A DNA stretch of 64,000 bases from Afipia birgiae 34632 (GCF_000308295.2 NZ_HG326654.1:615009-679008); one strand, 5' to 3'; positions 16,938 through 26,718 are shown, numbered from the stretch's first letter. The notes: a model not told the origin generated them from the letters alone. Made by a program: numbers and translations.

Positions 16938-18064
16938 GCCGCTTTCCGCATGTCTTCGGCAAGCGCCTCGAACAACTCCGCGACCACCGCCTCATCGACA
17001 TTCAGCGTCAGCGCGATGCGCAGGCGCGCAGTTCCTTCGGGGACAGTTGGCGGACGTATCGCGCGAATGTCGAAGCCACGCTGCTGAAGTAATGCAGCGA
17101 CAGCGACTGCCGCACGGTCGGCGCCAATAACGACAGGAATAATCTGCGAGCCGGATGGCGTTATACCGCAGCGGCGGCGAAGCTCGCCACCAGCGAACTG
17201 CACTAAACCCGCCAGTCGCTCGCGACGCTCCGGATTTGTTCTGGAAATTTCTATCGCTGAACGCGTGATCGCCGCTGTCAGCGGTGACGGCGCCGTTGCG
17301 AAGATAAAGGGCCGTGCGCGATTAACGAGAAAATCGCGGATCGTGCGCGGCGCCAGGATAAACCCGCCAACAGTCCCCAATGCTTTGCCGCACGTATGCA
17401 GTGTGATGACGTTGTCGCGTCCTTCGAAGGGAGCAGCCAGTCCCCGCCCCTGCGGGCCGAGCACGCCGGTCGCATGCGCTTCGTCGATCACAACCATCGC
17501 CTCATGACGATCGGCGACCGCAAACAATCCCGCGATGTCCGGGCTGTCGCCATCCATACTGTAAAGGCTCTCGACTGAAATCCATGGGCGCCCCTTGCCG
17601 CCGGCTGCGCGCCAGCGGGCAATCGCAGCATCGAACGCATCAATGCTGTTATGCGCAACGGCGACGTGATCGGCACGGCCGCTGCGCAAGCCTTCATGCA
17701 CGCTGGCGTGGACCAGTTCATCATGGACCACCAGGTCTCCGCGTTGCGGCAGGGTGGAGAAGATTGCAAAATTCGCGACATAACCGCCGCCGAAGTAAAG
17801 CGCCGTCTCCGCGCCGAAGTAAGCCGCAGCCTCGCTTTCGAGTGCCTCATGCTCTTCGTGATTTCCACGCAGCAGACGCGATCCGCCAGCTCCAACCGGA
17901 ACGCCCCGCGCGACAGCTTCGGATGCCGCGCGCCTCAATTCACCGGATTCGGCAAGGCCCAGATAGTCGTTCGATGTGAAATCGATTCCGGAGCGACCGC
18001 GAAGTGATCGCAACCGGCCGCGGCCTGCGAGATCGTTCAAATCGGCTTCGAACCTCTCATGCAT
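16934..18064 (-). CDS. bioF: 8-amino-7-oxononanoate synthase
   Basis: A 376-residue alpha-oxoamine synthase that condenses pimeloyl-thioester with alanine, the first committed step of biotin ring assembly. It shows [12 protein letters not shown] at 29-40, [16 protein letters not shown] at 61-76, the [18 protein letters not shown] cofactor motif and PLP Lys227 in [12 protein letters not shown]. It is the first gene of the run and overlaps bioD by 4 bases. panD lies 96 bases upstream on the same strand and may share the transcript. Confidence 0.95.
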   Translation of the reverse strand: MHERFEADLNDLAGRGRLRSLRGRSGIDFTSNDYLGLAESGELRRAASEAVARGVPVGAGGSRLLRGNHEEHEALESEAAAYFGAETALYFGGGYVANFAIFSTLPQRGDLVVHDELVHASVHEGLRSGRADHVAVAHNSIDAFDAAIARWRAAGGKGRPWISVESLYSMDGDSPDIAGLFAVADRHEAMVVIDEAHATGVLGPQGRGLAAPFEGRDNVITLHTCGKALGTVGGFILAPRTIRDFLVNRARPFIFATAPSPLTAAITRSAIEISRTNPERRERLAGLVQFAGGELRRRCGITPSGSQIIPVVIGADRAAVAVAALLQQRGFDIRAIRPPTVPEGTARLRIALTLNVDEAVVAELFEALAEDMRKAA

Positions 18065-18160
18065 GCTGCAATTCCATCGAGTGAAGAAAAACTGGCACCG
18101 TTAGTTACAGCAAGTACGAATCAGCAGCTTGCGTGCATTGTCCAATTTCGCGGATAAGCG

Positions 18161-18508
18161 CTAGAGTTTCTGGTTTCTTTCATTGACGAGAACAACCCGC
18201 GGCTGAAATTGCTGCGCCTCGGCCTCATCAAAATTCGCATAGGCAACGATGATGACCTTGTCGCCCATCATCGCGAGCCGCGCCGCCGCTCCGTTCAGGC
18301 CAATAATGCCCGAGCCCGCAGGCGCCTCGATCACATAGGTCGAGAACCGCGCGCCGGTATCGATGTTGTAGATATCGACCCGTTCGTTGATGAGAAAACC
18401 CGCGGCATCAATGAGCGTACGATCGATCGAGATCGACCCTTCATAATGCAGATCCGCCTCCGTCACGCGTGCGCGGTGGATCTTGCCCTTCATCAGCGTA
18501 ACGTGCAT
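18161..18508 (-). CDS. panD: Aspartate 1-decarboxylase proenzyme
   Basis: This 115-residue pyruvoyl enzyme makes beta-alanine for pantothenate/CoA synthesis. It begins [16 protein letters not shown] and has the self-cleavage site Gly24-Ser25 in YEGSISID, which generates the pyruvoyl group on Ser25, and the active-site Tyr58-like and Arg54-like context [20 protein letters not shown]. Length is slightly short of the E. coli protein (126). It is upstream of bioF, grouping two cofactor pathways. Confidence 0.96.
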   Translation of the reverse strand: MHVTLMKGKIHRARVTEADLHYEGSISIDRTLIDAAGFLINERVDIYNIDTGARFSTYVIEAPAGSGIIGLNGAAARLAMMGDKVIIVAYANFDEAEAQQFQPRVVLVNERNQKL

Positions 18509-18598
18509 CGACCTGCCCTGGTTCCGGCGCGGACCTTTCGCGCGGGAGTCCGTTAGGACGACCGTCTGCCGAGGTCAAGACTCTAGGGGAATTGGCTG

Positions 18599-19837
18599 TC
18601 AGGCGAAAGCCATGCGCCGCCGCCGTGCGCGCATCAGCAGCGCCACGACGATTGCGATATTCAAGGCATTCCAGCCGACACCGTTCAGGAAGGCTGCTGC
18701 ATAGGAGCCAGTCGCATCGAAGATGACGCCGGAAATCCACCCCCCGAACGACATGCCAAGCACGGACGCGAAGATGACAATGCCGACGCGGGTCGCGGCT
18801 ACGTTTGACGGCATCGATTCCCGCACAATGATGGCGTAGCTCGGGACAATGCCGCCCTGAAACAGGCCGAACATCGCAGAGATAATATACAGCGACGTCA
18901 AGCCATCGAAGAACAGATAGAACATCAATGCGACGCCCTGCGCGATCGAGCCAACCAGCAGTGTGCGCAACCCGCCAATGCGGTCGGCGAGAAAGCCGGA
19001 CGCGATCCGGCTGACAATCCCGAAAGCCAGCATCAGCGACAGCATTTCGGCGCCACGCGCCACGCCGTAACCAAGATCGCCGCAATAGGCGACGATATGA
19101 ACTTGTGGCATCGACATCGCCACGCAGCAAGCAATAGCCGCGATGCCCAGCACCGTGGTCAGGGCGTTGGTGCTGATCTGCAGATCGACGCGCGGCGGCG
19201 GTGCATCTTCATGCGAACGCACCGATTCACTGCCGATCTGCCAGCGCAGAATCGCGACGACGACCGCCATGACGATGGTGCAGCCGATACCGATCGCGAT
19301 GTGCGTGGCGCGCCATCCGGCATAGGCGGTGCCACGCTCGACGATCGTCGGCCAGAACGTGCCCGCGATGTAGTTTCCGCTGGCGGCAATGGTAACCGCA
19401 AGTCCGCGATGGCGATCAAACCAGTGCGACGCCTCGGTCATCAGCGGCCCGAAGGTTGCGGCAGCACCGAGACCAATCAGAAAGTGCATGAGATTGAATT
19501 GCCAGAGCGCCGCGGCATAGCCTGCGCCGAGGTAGCCGAACAGCATGGCCACAATACCGATCGTGATCGCCGGCACGATGCCGAAGCGATCCGACAGTTT
19601 GCCCATGACGACCCCGCCCAAGCCGAAGCCGAGCATGGTGCAGGTGAAGGCCAGGGACGCAGCGCCCCGCGTCGCGCCGAAATCGGCCTGCACCACAGGC
19701 ATGACCACCACAACGGACCACATCCCGACGCTGCCGATCGATCCAACGATCAGGGCAATACCCAGCCGTACCCACGCTGCGCGCGAGTCGGGGGTGAAAG
19801 TCGTGGAATGAGACTGTGAATCAATAGAGCCCGGCAC
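18599..19837 (-). CDS. MFS transporter
   Basis: This 412-residue protein has about twelve hydrophobic segments and the MFS loop motif GKLSDRFGIVPAI between helices 2 and 3, with a second-half copy FLADRIGGLRTLL. The organisation resembles OFA/monocarboxylate-type MFS members. It lies 90 bases upstream of panD on the same strand. Substrate cannot be determined. The N-terminal about 20 residues are hydrophilic and variable. Confidence 0.85.
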   Translation of the reverse strand: MPGSIDSQSHSTTFTPDSRAAWVRLGIALIVGSIGSVGMWSVVVVMPVVQADFGATRGAASLAFTCTMLGFGLGGVVMGKLSDRFGIVPAITIGIVAMLFGYLGAGYAAALWQFNLMHFLIGLGAAATFGPLMTEASHWFDRHRGLAVTIAASGNYIAGTFWPTIVERGTAYAGWRATHIAIGIGCTIVMAVVVAILRWQIGSESVRSHEDAPPPRVDLQISTNALTTVLGIAAIACCVAMSMPQVHIVAYCGDLGYGVARGAEMLSLMLAFGIVSRIASGFLADRIGGLRTLLVGSIAQGVALMFYLFFDGLTSLYIISAMFGLFQGGIVPSYAIIVRESMPSNVAATRVGIVIFASVLGMSFGGWISGVIFDATGSYAAAFLNGVGWNALNIAIVVALLMRARRRRMAFA

Positions 19838-19946
19838 GGAGGCAACTTCGTCGGCCTTGCCCCACGGGTCAAGTCATTCTCCGAAGGGCGGTTATGCGAG
19901 AATATCATCCTCCAGGAAGCCCGCATTTCGGCCACCGGGTTTCCCG

Positions 19947-19961
19947 TTAACTCTTTCCTAA
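19947..19961 (+). promoter_or_regulatory. Candidate CtrA-binding site upstream of flhA
   Basis: The sequence TTAACTCTTTCCTAA fits the CtrA full-site consensus TTAA-N7-TTAA with one mismatch (CTAA in the second half). It lies 168 bases before the chosen flhA start. CtrA controls flagellar genes in many alphaproteobacteria and is encoded 7 kb away. Confidence 0.5.
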
Positions 19962-20128
19962 CCATAAACTGGGCAAATTTTGCCGAGTGAAGTCGAGTGT
20001 CGTCGGTCGCTGAACGGGGAATGCCCGTGGATGCCAGTGCGGTGCCTCACTTTAGGAACGGTGGCCCTTCGGCCGCCGCTCAAACCTTTGGGGCTCGCGA
20101 GCGACATTCGCGGGGGGAAGCGGCAACG

Positions 20129-22261
20129 ATGGTTGATGTGACGGCGGGTCAAGGCAGCGCGGCGGTCAGCTCCGGATTTCCCAGCTTCAGCGACATCGGC
20201 ACCATGCTCAGGCGAGGCGATCTCGCGCTCGCCTTCGGCGTCCTCACCATTCTGGTGGTGCTGATCCTGCCGCTGCCGGCGGTGGTGCTCGATCTGTTTC
20301 TGGCGATCTCGATCACGCTCTCAATCCTGATCCTGATGACGGCGCTGTTCATTCAGACTCCGCTCGAATTCTCGGCGTTTCCGACGATCCTGCTGATTTC
20401 GACCATGCTGCGGCTGTCGCTCAACCTCGCCTCGACCCGCCTGATCCTGTCGCATGGCCATGAAGGCACCGCCGCCGCGGGCCACGTCATCGAAGCGTTC
20501 GGCAACTTCGTGATGGGCGGTAATTTCGTCATCGGCATCATCGTCTTCACCATCCTCGTGATCGTGAACTTCGTCGTCATCACCAAGGGTTCAGGCCGCA
20601 TCGCCGAAGTCGCGGCCCGCTTCCACCTCGACTCGATGCCCGGCAAGCAGATGGCCATCGATGCCGATCTCTCGGCCGGTCTGATCGATGAGAAGGTCGC
20701 CAAGCAGCGCCGCAAGGAGTTGGAAGACGAAAGCGGTTTCTTCGGCGCCATGGACGGCGCCTCCAAGTTCGTGCGCGGCGACGCCATCGCCGGATTGCTG
20801 GTGGTGTTCATCAACGTAATCGGCGGCATTATCATCGGCGTTGCCCAGCAAGGAATGAGCTTCGGTGACGCGGCCAAGGTTTATACGCTGCTGACGGTCG
20901 GTGACGGCCTCGTTACGCAGGTGCCTGCCCTTATTGTTTCGACGGCCGCCGGCCTGCTGGTGTCGAAGGCAGGCGTCACAGGCGCCGCCGACAAGGCCAT
21001 GATGAAGCAGTTGTCCGGCTACCCGCAGGCACTTGGCATGTCGTCCGGTGTGATGCTGGTGCTGGGGCTGTTGCCGGGCATTCCCATGCTGCCGTTCCTG
21101 CTGCTCGGCGGCGGTGCAGGCTGGCTGGCCTGGAATGCACGCACCCGTAATCACACCGCCAAGGCCGAGGAAGCGCGTGAGGCTGCCGCACCAGCTGCGG
21201 CCGCAGCCGCAGCAGCCGCAGCCGATGAGCCGATTTCGAGCGCACTCAAGATTGACGATCTCAAGATCGAGCTGGGTTACGCGCTGCTGCCGCTGGTTAA
21301 CGGACCGGACGGCACCGATCGCCTGACCGACCAGATCAAGGCTTTACGCCGCTCGCTAGCCACCGAGATGGGCTTTGTAATGCCGGCCGTGCGCATTCTC
21401 GACAACGTGCAGCTCGAAGCGAACACCTACGTCATCAAGATCAAGGAGGTCGATGCCGGGACCGGGCGCATCTGGGCAAACCAGTTCATGGTGATGGATC
21501 CGGCGGGCAATCAGGTTAACATTCCGGGCACCCACACCACCGAGCCCACATTCGGATTGCCGGCGACCTGGGTCGATGCGTCGCTCAAGGAAGAAGCCTC
21601 ACTCAAGGGCTACACGGTGGTGGATTCGGCGACTGTCCTCTCCACGCACCTCACCGAACTGCTCAAGGGCAACATGTCGGACCTGCTGTCCTACGGCGAG
21701 GTCCAGAAACTGCTCAGGGATCTGCCAAAGGAACAGGGCGAACTGGTCAAGGACATTGTGCCGAACCAGATCACGGGATCCGGTATCCAGCGCGTCCTGC
21801 AACTGTTGCTGGCCGAGCGCATCTCGATCCGCGATCTGTCTACCATCCTCGAAGGTATCGCCGACGGACTTGCCTTCTCCCGCAATCCATCGACGCTGGC
21901 GGAACATGTACGTGCCAGGCTCGCGCGGCAGATTTGCGCGCAGAACACGTCGATGAACGGTTACCTCCCGCTAATCGCGCTCAGTGCAAAATGGGAGCAG
22001 GCTTTCGCGGAGTCGCTGATCGGGACCGGTGAAGAACGCAGTCTCGCGATGCAGCCGTCGAAACTTTCGGAATTTATGACCATCGTGCGCGACCGTTTCG
22101 AGCAGGCCGCACGCGAAGGCGAGGCGCCGGTGCTGGTGACATCGGCCGCCATCCGGCCATTCGTACGCTCGCTGGTGGAACGTTTCCGCGCCCAGACGAC
22201 TGTCTTGTCACAGGCGGAAATCCATCCCCGGGCGCGTCTGAAAACGGTCGGGAGCATCTGA
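20129..22261 (+). CDS. flhA: Flagellar biosynthesis protein FlhA
   Basis: The 710-residue export-gate protein of the flagellar type III secretion apparatus. The start at 20129 has a GGGGGGAAG ribosome site; an in-frame ATG at 19997 would add 44 low-complexity residues. Seven to eight membrane helices fill residues about 25-320, with the FHIPEP-type signature region (RFHLDSMPGKQMAIDADLS) between. An Ala/Glu-rich linker with an uninterrupted alanine run lies near residue 350. The soluble C-terminal domain, which binds export chaperones, follows. The gene stands alone on the plus strand, with fliI-fliJ about 3 kb away on the other strand. Confidence 0.96.
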   Translation: MVDVTAGQGSAAVSSGFPSFSDIGTMLRRGDLALAFGVLTILVVLILPLPAVVLDLFLAISITLSILILMTALFIQTPLEFSAFPTILLISTMLRLSLNLASTRLILSHGHEGTAAAGHVIEAFGNFVMGGNFVIGIIVFTILVIVNFVVITKGSGRIAEVAARFHLDSMPGKQMAIDADLSAGLIDEKVAKQRRKELEDESGFFGAMDGASKFVRGDAIAGLLVVFINVIGGIIIGVAQQGMSFGDAAKVYTLLTVGDGLVTQVPALIVSTAAGLLVSKAGVTGAADKAMMKQLSGYPQALGMSSGVMLVLGLLPGIPMLPFLLLGGGAGWLAWNARTRNHTAKAEEAREAAAPAAAAAAAAAADEPISSALKIDDLKIELGYALLPLVNGPDGTDRLTDQIKALRRSLATEMGFVMPAVRILDNVQLEANTYVIKIKEVDAGTGRIWANQFMVMDPAGNQVNIPGTHTTEPTFGLPATWVDASLKEEASLKGYTVVDSATVLSTHLTELLKGNMSDLLSYGEVQKLLRDLPKEQGELVKDIVPNQITGSGIQRVLQLLLAERISIRDLSTILEGIADGLAFSRNPSTLAEHVRARLARQICAQNTSMNGYLPLIALSAKWEQAFAESLIGTGEERSLAMQPSKLSEFMTIVRDRFEQAAREGEAPVLVTSAAIRPFVRSLVERFRAQTTVLSQAEIHPRARLKTVGSI

Positions 22262-22456
22262 TCCGGTATAGGATTTCGGTAAAAACGCCTGCGACTTTCT
22301 GGTCACAGACAAGCTTTTCGTGCCGAATCCAACTTTCTCACCCCGCAACGCAGCAAAAAAATTTCTTCTAATTAATTGATTCTACTTGGTAATTTCTGAT
22401 TGGTTTATCGACCTCTCGGGAGTTCAAGACATTTCACTCGTTTGTGAAGGGTGCTT
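22262..22456. other. Non-coding, AT-rich gap after flhA
   Basis: No open frame of note. The stretch 22330-22420 is AT-rich (runs of A and TTCTAATTAATTG) and may hold an UP-like or regulatory element for the small peptide gene downstream. No hairpin terminator for flhA is evident. Confidence 0.4.
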
Positions 22457-22482
22457 GGAAACGAATCCCTGCCAATTACGTT
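22457..22482 (+). promoter_or_regulatory. Candidate EcfG-type (general stress) promoter before the small peptide gene
   Basis: GGAAA, 17 bases, then CGTT resembles the alphaproteobacterial general stress sigma factor consensus GGAAC-N16/17-CGTT (one mismatch; GAAAC-N16-CGTT is an alternative parse). It lies about 80 bases upstream of the ATG at 22565. A chance match is possible because the motif is short. Confidence 0.35.
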
Positions 22483-22564
22483 CTTAACACGTGAGGTTTT
22501 GAACTCGCGGGCAGGCGGATGACACAAATGTCCGACTGCATCAAAAAGGCGGCGGGAGGTTTGT

Positions 22565-22774
22565 ATGAACCATTCGTTTTACAGTGCGGACCGAATGACA
22601 CATTTGAAAATCGTCATCGTGGCGCTTGTTGCTGCTATCGCCGTCGCCGGCTTCAGCATTTCTGCGCGGCTTTCGGACAATGGCCTCACCCAGACCGCTC
22701 GCGCCACCGGTCCGGCAGTTAAGGCGAACAAGGCTGTGGTGCTGACCAGTTCGGATCAATCAGCGATCCGCTAA
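22565..22774 (+). CDS. Small single-pass membrane or exported protein of unknown function
   Basis: A 69-residue protein with a GGGAGG ribosome site 5 bases before the ATG. Its only recognisable feature is a hydrophobic segment at about residues 14-33 (LKIVIVALVAAIAVAGFSIS), fitting a membrane anchor or uncleaved signal. The hydrophilic tail contains NKAVVLTSSDQSAIR. It is flanked by a candidate stress-type promoter and a strong terminator, so it is probably a real monocistronic gene. I do not recognise a family. Confidence 0.65.
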   Translation: MNHSFYSADRMTHLKIVIVALVAAIAVAGFSISARLSDNGLTQTARATGPAVKANKAVVLTSSDQSAIR

Positions 22775-22860
22775 CAAGGATTTACGAATTCACAAGGCTC
22801 TCTTCCCCGCCCCCCGAAGTCGCCTTGTGATTGCTCAGAAGACCCCAAGTCTGAGACCAG

Positions 22861-22889
22861 AAAACGCCCGCTCCCCACGGGCGTTTTTT
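22861..22889. terminator. Intrinsic terminator shared by convergent genes
   Basis: The stem AACGCCCG...CGGGCGTT with a short loop is followed by TTTTTT on the plus strand and by TTTT on the minus strand. It sits between the small peptide gene (plus) and the anti-sigma gene (minus) and can end both transcripts. Confidence 0.85.
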
Positions 22890-22909
22890 GTTGCGCCGAT
22901 TCTTGGATG

Positions 22910-23956
22910 TCAGCGAGGCAGTGCGGACGCCGGAAGCGCGGGTACGCTCTCAACCAGTTTGCCGGTATAGACGATCGGCCCTGTGGCCACACCGGTCGGC
23001 GAGCCACCTTCGGGCTCGAGGGTTACGGCATAGGTTGCCTTGTTGATCGTATCGGTATCGTACGCCGATAACGCAGGTCGGATCGTAAAATCGCTGCCGC
23101 CGATAACGCCGAGCGAGCGCGGTCGCGGCAATTTGTCAGACACCAGCCAAAGCTCATAGCTTTTGCCGGGTTCGGGCGCCGCGCCAACCTTGCGGACGGT
23201 GAAATTCTTCGTCGCGGTATCCACGGTGAGAATGAAGGCAGGTGCTGCGGCGTTCTGCTGGAGCACCGCAACGAACTGCGCAGCGGGTGCTGGAGCAGGC
23301 GCCGCTACTTCGACAATCTGGATCTGCGGCTTGATCCGTAGTTTCTCTGGCAGCAATTCCGGGCGATACGCCTGAAGCGCAATCACGCCGGCAAGCGATG
23401 CGGCGACCGCCGTCATCACCCATCCAAACGCCTGCCCGCCTCTCTTGCGGCCCTCCAACGGAACAACGTTCGACGGCTGAACGACAACCGGCTCGGGGAC
23501 GATCTCCGGCATCTCGGCCGCGACAGGCGCTTCTGCCTGTGCATCGGCCGATGCTAGAGTAACAGCGGACTCGGGCATAACGGGTACAGGCACAACACCG
23601 GATTCAGGAATAACGACGGATTGCTCCGGCTGCTCGGGTGGCTGTGTTTGCTCGACAATCGTGATTGCCTGCTCCGGCTGCTCTGCGACGGGCTCCGGCT
23701 TGGGCTCCTCAACAACGACAGGTTGCGGTCCGACCAGACCGAGCGCCGCGCTGATATTGTCCCACAGGTGCGGCGGCGGCTCGATCGGAGCAACCATCTG
23801 GTGCAGCGGGCTCAGCTTGCGATCCCATGCATCAACCACTTCCATGAAGCCGTGATCGACGATCATCATGGTTTCGACAAGCGCGCGCTCATCAGCACTG
23901 AGAGTACCGAGCGCGTATTCCGCGGCGAGCGCGATATGGTCTTCGCTGTAGTTCAT
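22910..23956 (-). CDS. Anti-sigma factor, RskA type
   Basis: A 348-residue membrane anti-sigma factor for the ECF sigma encoded 16 bases upstream. The start at 23956 (MNYSEDHIALAAEYALGTL) matches the usual RskA N-terminus; an earlier ATG at 24004 lies inside the sigma gene. The N-terminal anti-sigma domain covers about residues 5-75. A long Pro/Glu/Gln/Val-rich linker follows with PEQPEQ repeats. One membrane helix is near AFGWVMTAVAASLAGVIALQ. The periplasmic RskA domain contains FVAVLQQN and GKSYELWLVSDK. The unusually long linker is the main oddity. Activity is expected to be released by regulated proteolysis. Confidence 0.85.
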   Translation of the reverse strand: MNYSEDHIALAAEYALGTLSADERALVETMMIVDHGFMEVVDAWDRKLSPLHQMVAPIEPPPHLWDNISAALGLVGPQPVVVEEPKPEPVAEQPEQAITIVEQTQPPEQPEQSVVIPESGVVPVPVMPESAVTLASADAQAEAPVAAEMPEIVPEPVVVQPSNVVPLEGRKRGGQAFGWVMTAVAASLAGVIALQAYRPELLPEKLRIKPQIQIVEVAAPAPAPAAQFVAVLQQNAAAPAFILTVDTATKNFTVRKVGAAPEPGKSYELWLVSDKLPRPRSLGVIGGSDFTIRPALSAYDTDTINKATYAVTLEPEGGSPTGVATGPIVYTGKLVESVPALPASALPR

Positions 23957-23972
23957 CTCATACCAATCGCAA

Positions 23973-24521
23973 TCATCCCAAACCCAGGCATCCGCGAATT
24001 TCAATCATACTGCGCCGCAGCCACGTCTTGACCGTATTCAGCGGCGTGTTGAACTTCTCCGAAAGCTGTTCGCGGCTCCATCCGTTGTAGTAAGCCAGCA
24101 GCACCAGCTTTTGCCGCTCGGGATCAAGCTGCCCGATGCACTCCAGTATCCGCTTCAATTCTTCCGTCATTTCCCGGCGCGCGAGCGGGTCAGGGATATC
24201 GGACGCCACTTCCATGGCAACCGGCTCGTCTTCAATCGACGCCTCACTGCGCTTGCGCACCACATCAATGGCCCGGTTTCGGGCAATCGAAACCATCCAC
24301 GTGATTGGAGAGGCCAGAGAGGGGTTGAACTGGCCAGCGCTATTCCAGATCTTCACGTAGGCTTCCTGGACAACCTCCTCCGCGAGGTCCTGACGCCTCA
24401 ATATACGGAGGACCACACCGAAGAGTTTCGCTCGTGTGGCAGCATAGAGGCGCTCGAATGCAGCCTCATCCCCCTTCGCAACCGATGCGAGCAGCCAGAT
24501 CAACTCAGCCGGCGTCAGCAT
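23973..24521 (-). CDS. ECF RNA polymerase sigma factor (SigK-like)
   Basis: A 182-residue extracytoplasmic-function sigma factor. Region 2 includes ATRAKLFGVVLRILRRQDLA, EEVVQEAYVKIWNSAGQF and the -10 recognition part TWMVSIARNRAIDVVRKR. Region 4 has LVLLAYYNGWSREQLSEKF and LNTVKTWLRRSMIEIRGCL, the -35 binding HTH. It is followed after 16 bases by its RskA-type anti-sigma factor. It is not an EcfG protein, because there is no PhyR/NepR neighbour. A GAGGGA site precedes the ATG. Confidence 0.92.
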   Translation of the reverse strand: MLTPAELIWLLASVAKGDEAAFERLYAATRAKLFGVVLRILRRQDLAEEVVQEAYVKIWNSAGQFNPSLASPITWMVSIARNRAIDVVRKRSEASIEDEPVAMEVASDIPDPLARREMTEELKRILECIGQLDPERQKLVLLAYYNGWSREQLSEKFNTPLNTVKTWLRRSMIEIRGCLGLG

Positions 24522-24812
24522 TAATTTCCCTCAAAATACGTCGCTCCGGCGTATCCGGCAGGGTCGAAAATAAGACCCGCGATTTCGCCATCTCGTATCA
24601 CATCTTGCCTGCGTGCGGTCCCGCCTTAATCAACTCCGGCCGCCGAAAGGCACGAAAAAGCAAACCCGGGCATTGCGGCCCGGGTTTCATATCACCGAAA
24701 CATATCGCGAAAACCAGTACCTTTTGCGGTCACACTGGCGATCTGCGGCAATGAGGTCCCAAAAATTTCATCGGCCGCGCGGTCCGGCTCACCAAGCGCC
24801 GGCCCTGCCCCC
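24522..24812. other. Intergenic region between fliJ end and the ECF sigma gene
   Basis: Probably holds the sigma gene promoter near 24530-24600 (leftward). It also contains a hairpin that ends the fliJ transcript, annotated separately. No gene is supported. Confidence 0.5.
24655..24687 (-). terminator. Intrinsic terminator downstream of fliJ
   Basis: Read leftward, the stem AAACCCGGG...CCCGGGTTT is followed by GCTTTTT. It lies about 125 bases past the fliJ stop and is the probable end of the fliI-fliJ transcript. Confidence 0.75.
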
Positions 24813-25232
24813 TCAGGCCATCGCTCCGATTCGCGAACGCATCAAGCCGATACTGTCGAGATCGGCTTGTTCACGGGCGCTTTCCTCGGCGCGTTCACGC
24901 GCCTGATCGCGCTCGTCAAGAAGTTCAACCTTCTTGAGTTCCTCAAACGCCTCACCCAACACCGCCTTGGCATCCTCGAGCTGAACGCGCAGTTCGTCCG
25001 CCGAGCGGGTCAGGTTTTCGCGGCGCTGAATGGCTGCCTTGGCATAGGTAGGATAGGCGAAGTGCGTAGGATCGTTAATGCCGGCGCGCTCCTGCTCATG
25101 CTGGATTTCGCGCTCCAGATCGACCGACATGCGCTGGAAGTCAGCGATCATACCCTCGATCTGCGCAACCCTTCGGCGCTTCTCGTCGACCTGAAATTTT
25201 TTCAGGCGGATCAGCGTTTCACGTGACTTCAT
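24813..25232 (-). CDS. fliJ: Flagellar export protein FliJ
   Basis: A 139-residue, almost wholly helical protein that forms the central stalk of the FliI ATPase ring. The start at 25232 (MKSRETLIRLKKFQVDEKRRR) gives the usual FliJ N-terminus; the upstream extension to 25307 is non-conserved. Long charged heptad-like stretches form an antiparallel coiled coil (LEREIQHEQERAG, ELRVQLEDAKAVLGEAFEELKKVEL). It is 106 bases downstream of fliI. Confidence 0.9.
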   Translation of the reverse strand: MKSRETLIRLKKFQVDEKRRRVAQIEGMIADFQRMSVDLEREIQHEQERAGINDPTHFAYPTYAKAAIQRRENLTRSADELRVQLEDAKAVLGEAFEELKKVELLDERDQARERAEESAREQADLDSIGLMRSRIGAMA

Positions 25233-25338
25233 CGACTCGTACTCCCCAGAAGTCCCAATCAGAAACCGGGACGGAACCGGCACCCCCCCAAGGGCCCCTC
25301 CGGTCAAACACAGATGGCGGGATCATGGCGCGACAAAG

Positions 25339-26664
25339 TTAGCGTTCCGTTTCCAAGGTTTGCAGGATTTGCTCCAACTGCCGGTATCCCTCCCCGATTC
25401 CCGTGGATTCGTCCTTGGCCTGTCGCAGGAACGTCTCCAGCGGTTCGTGCAACCGGATGGCCTCATCGACCTCGGGGCTCGACCCGGCCCGATATGCGCC
25501 GAGCCTGATCAGTTCCTCCATGTCGGCGTAGGTCGCCATGACCTGGCGGGCCCGGGTCACACTCGGAAGAAAGGCTGGATCAGCGGACCGCGGCATGGTC
25601 CGGGACACGGACTTCAGAATATTGATGGCCGGATAGCGTCCGCGCTCGGCAATGGAGCGCTGCATGACAATGTGGCCGTCGAGGATGCCTCTGACGGCGT
25701 CAGCCACCGGCTCGTTATGATCGTCGCCATCCACCAGCACCGTGAAAATGCCAGTGATTGTCCCCTCGCCCATCCCGGGTCCCGCACGCTCCAGGAGTTT
25801 GGGCAGTTCGGTGAACACGGTCGGTGTGTAACCCTTGGCTGTCGGCGGCTCGCCGGCAGAAAGACCGATTTCACGCTGCGCCATCGCAAAGCGCGTGACC
25901 GAATCCATCATGCACATGACGTCCTTGTCTTCGTCGCGGAAATATTCCGCGATCGCCAAGGTCAGGTAAGCAGCCTGCCGTCGCATCAAGGCGGGTTCGT
26001 CGGACGTCGCCACCACCACCACCGAACGGGCCAACCCCTCCTCGCCGAGATCGTCCTGCAGAAATTCCTGCACCTCACGGCCACGTTCGCCGATCAGGCC
26101 GATCACCGAGACGTCCGCATCCACGTTGCGCGCCAGCATCGACAGCAGCACGGATTTGCCGACGCCCGAGCCGGCAAAGATGCCCATGCGCTGGCCGCGG
26201 CAGCAGGTCAGGAAGGTGTTGAGCGACCGCACGCCCAGATCAAGCGGCGCCCCGACGCGCTTGCGGGAATGCGCCGGCGGCGGAGCATTCCGGTAAGTCA
26301 TCGGTGACGGGCCCTGGACCAAAGGCCCCTTGCCGTCGATCGGCTCGCCCATCGCATTGATGACGCGCCCGAGCCACGAGGCCGACGGGCGGACCTGACT
26401 GGCGGCATTGGCGATCACGGCACGGCAACCGCGCCTGACGCCCTCGAGTCCGGCGAACGGCATGACCACCGCATTGTTGCCGGTGAAGCCGATCACCTCA
26501 CATGGGATGAAACGGTTGGTGCCGGTCTCGACTACGATGCGCGCGCCGACCGACATCGCATGGATCGGCCCGGCGATCTCGACCATGAGACCGCGCACGC
26601 CGACGACACGGCCATAAATATTGACGCCGTCGATGTCGGATATCTGTTCGGCGAGTGCCTTCAT
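25339..26664 (-). CDS. fliI: Flagellum-specific ATPase FliI
   Basis: A 441-residue ATPase of the flagellar type III export apparatus. It has the Walker A motif GSGVGKS at residues 165-171, RGREVQEFL, the Walker B-like region [19 protein letters not shown], and the type III ATPase signature [20 protein letters not shown]. Length is normal. It is followed by fliJ and diverges from ctrA across a 368-base regulatory region that contains CtrA-like sites. Confidence 0.95.
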   Translation of the reverse strand: MKALAEQISDIDGVNIYGRVVGVRGLMVEIAGPIHAMSVGARIVVETGTNRFIPCEVIGFTGNNAVVMPFAGLEGVRRGCRAVIANAASQVRPSASWLGRVINAMGEPIDGKGPLVQGPSPMTYRNAPPPAHSRKRVGAPLDLGVRSLNTFLTCCRGQRMGIFAGSGVGKSVLLSMLARNVDADVSVIGLIGERGREVQEFLQDDLGEEGLARSVVVVATSDEPALMRRQAAYLTLAIAEYFRDEDKDVMCMMDSVTRFAMAQREIGLSAGEPPTAKGYTPTVFTELPKLLERAGPGMGEGTITGIFTVLVDGDDHNEPVADAVRGILDGHIVMQRSIAERGRYPAINILKSVSRTMPRSADPAFLPSVTRARQVMATYADMEELIRLGAYRAGSSPEVDEAIRLHEPLETFLRQAKDESTGIGEGYRQLEQILQTLETER

Positions 26665-26703
26665 TGCGAAAACCTTAAGTTTCCGCGATTTCGCGGCGTC
26701 CCC

Positions 26704-26718
26704 TTAACCCTGTGTTTA
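26704..26718. promoter_or_regulatory. Candidate CtrA-binding full site between fliI and ctrA
   Basis: TTAACCCTGTGTTTA matches TTAA-N7-TTAA with one mismatch (TTTA). It lies 40 bases upstream of the fliI start and about 315 bases upstream of ctrA, well placed to control fliI and possibly ctrA autoregulation. Confidence 0.55.
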
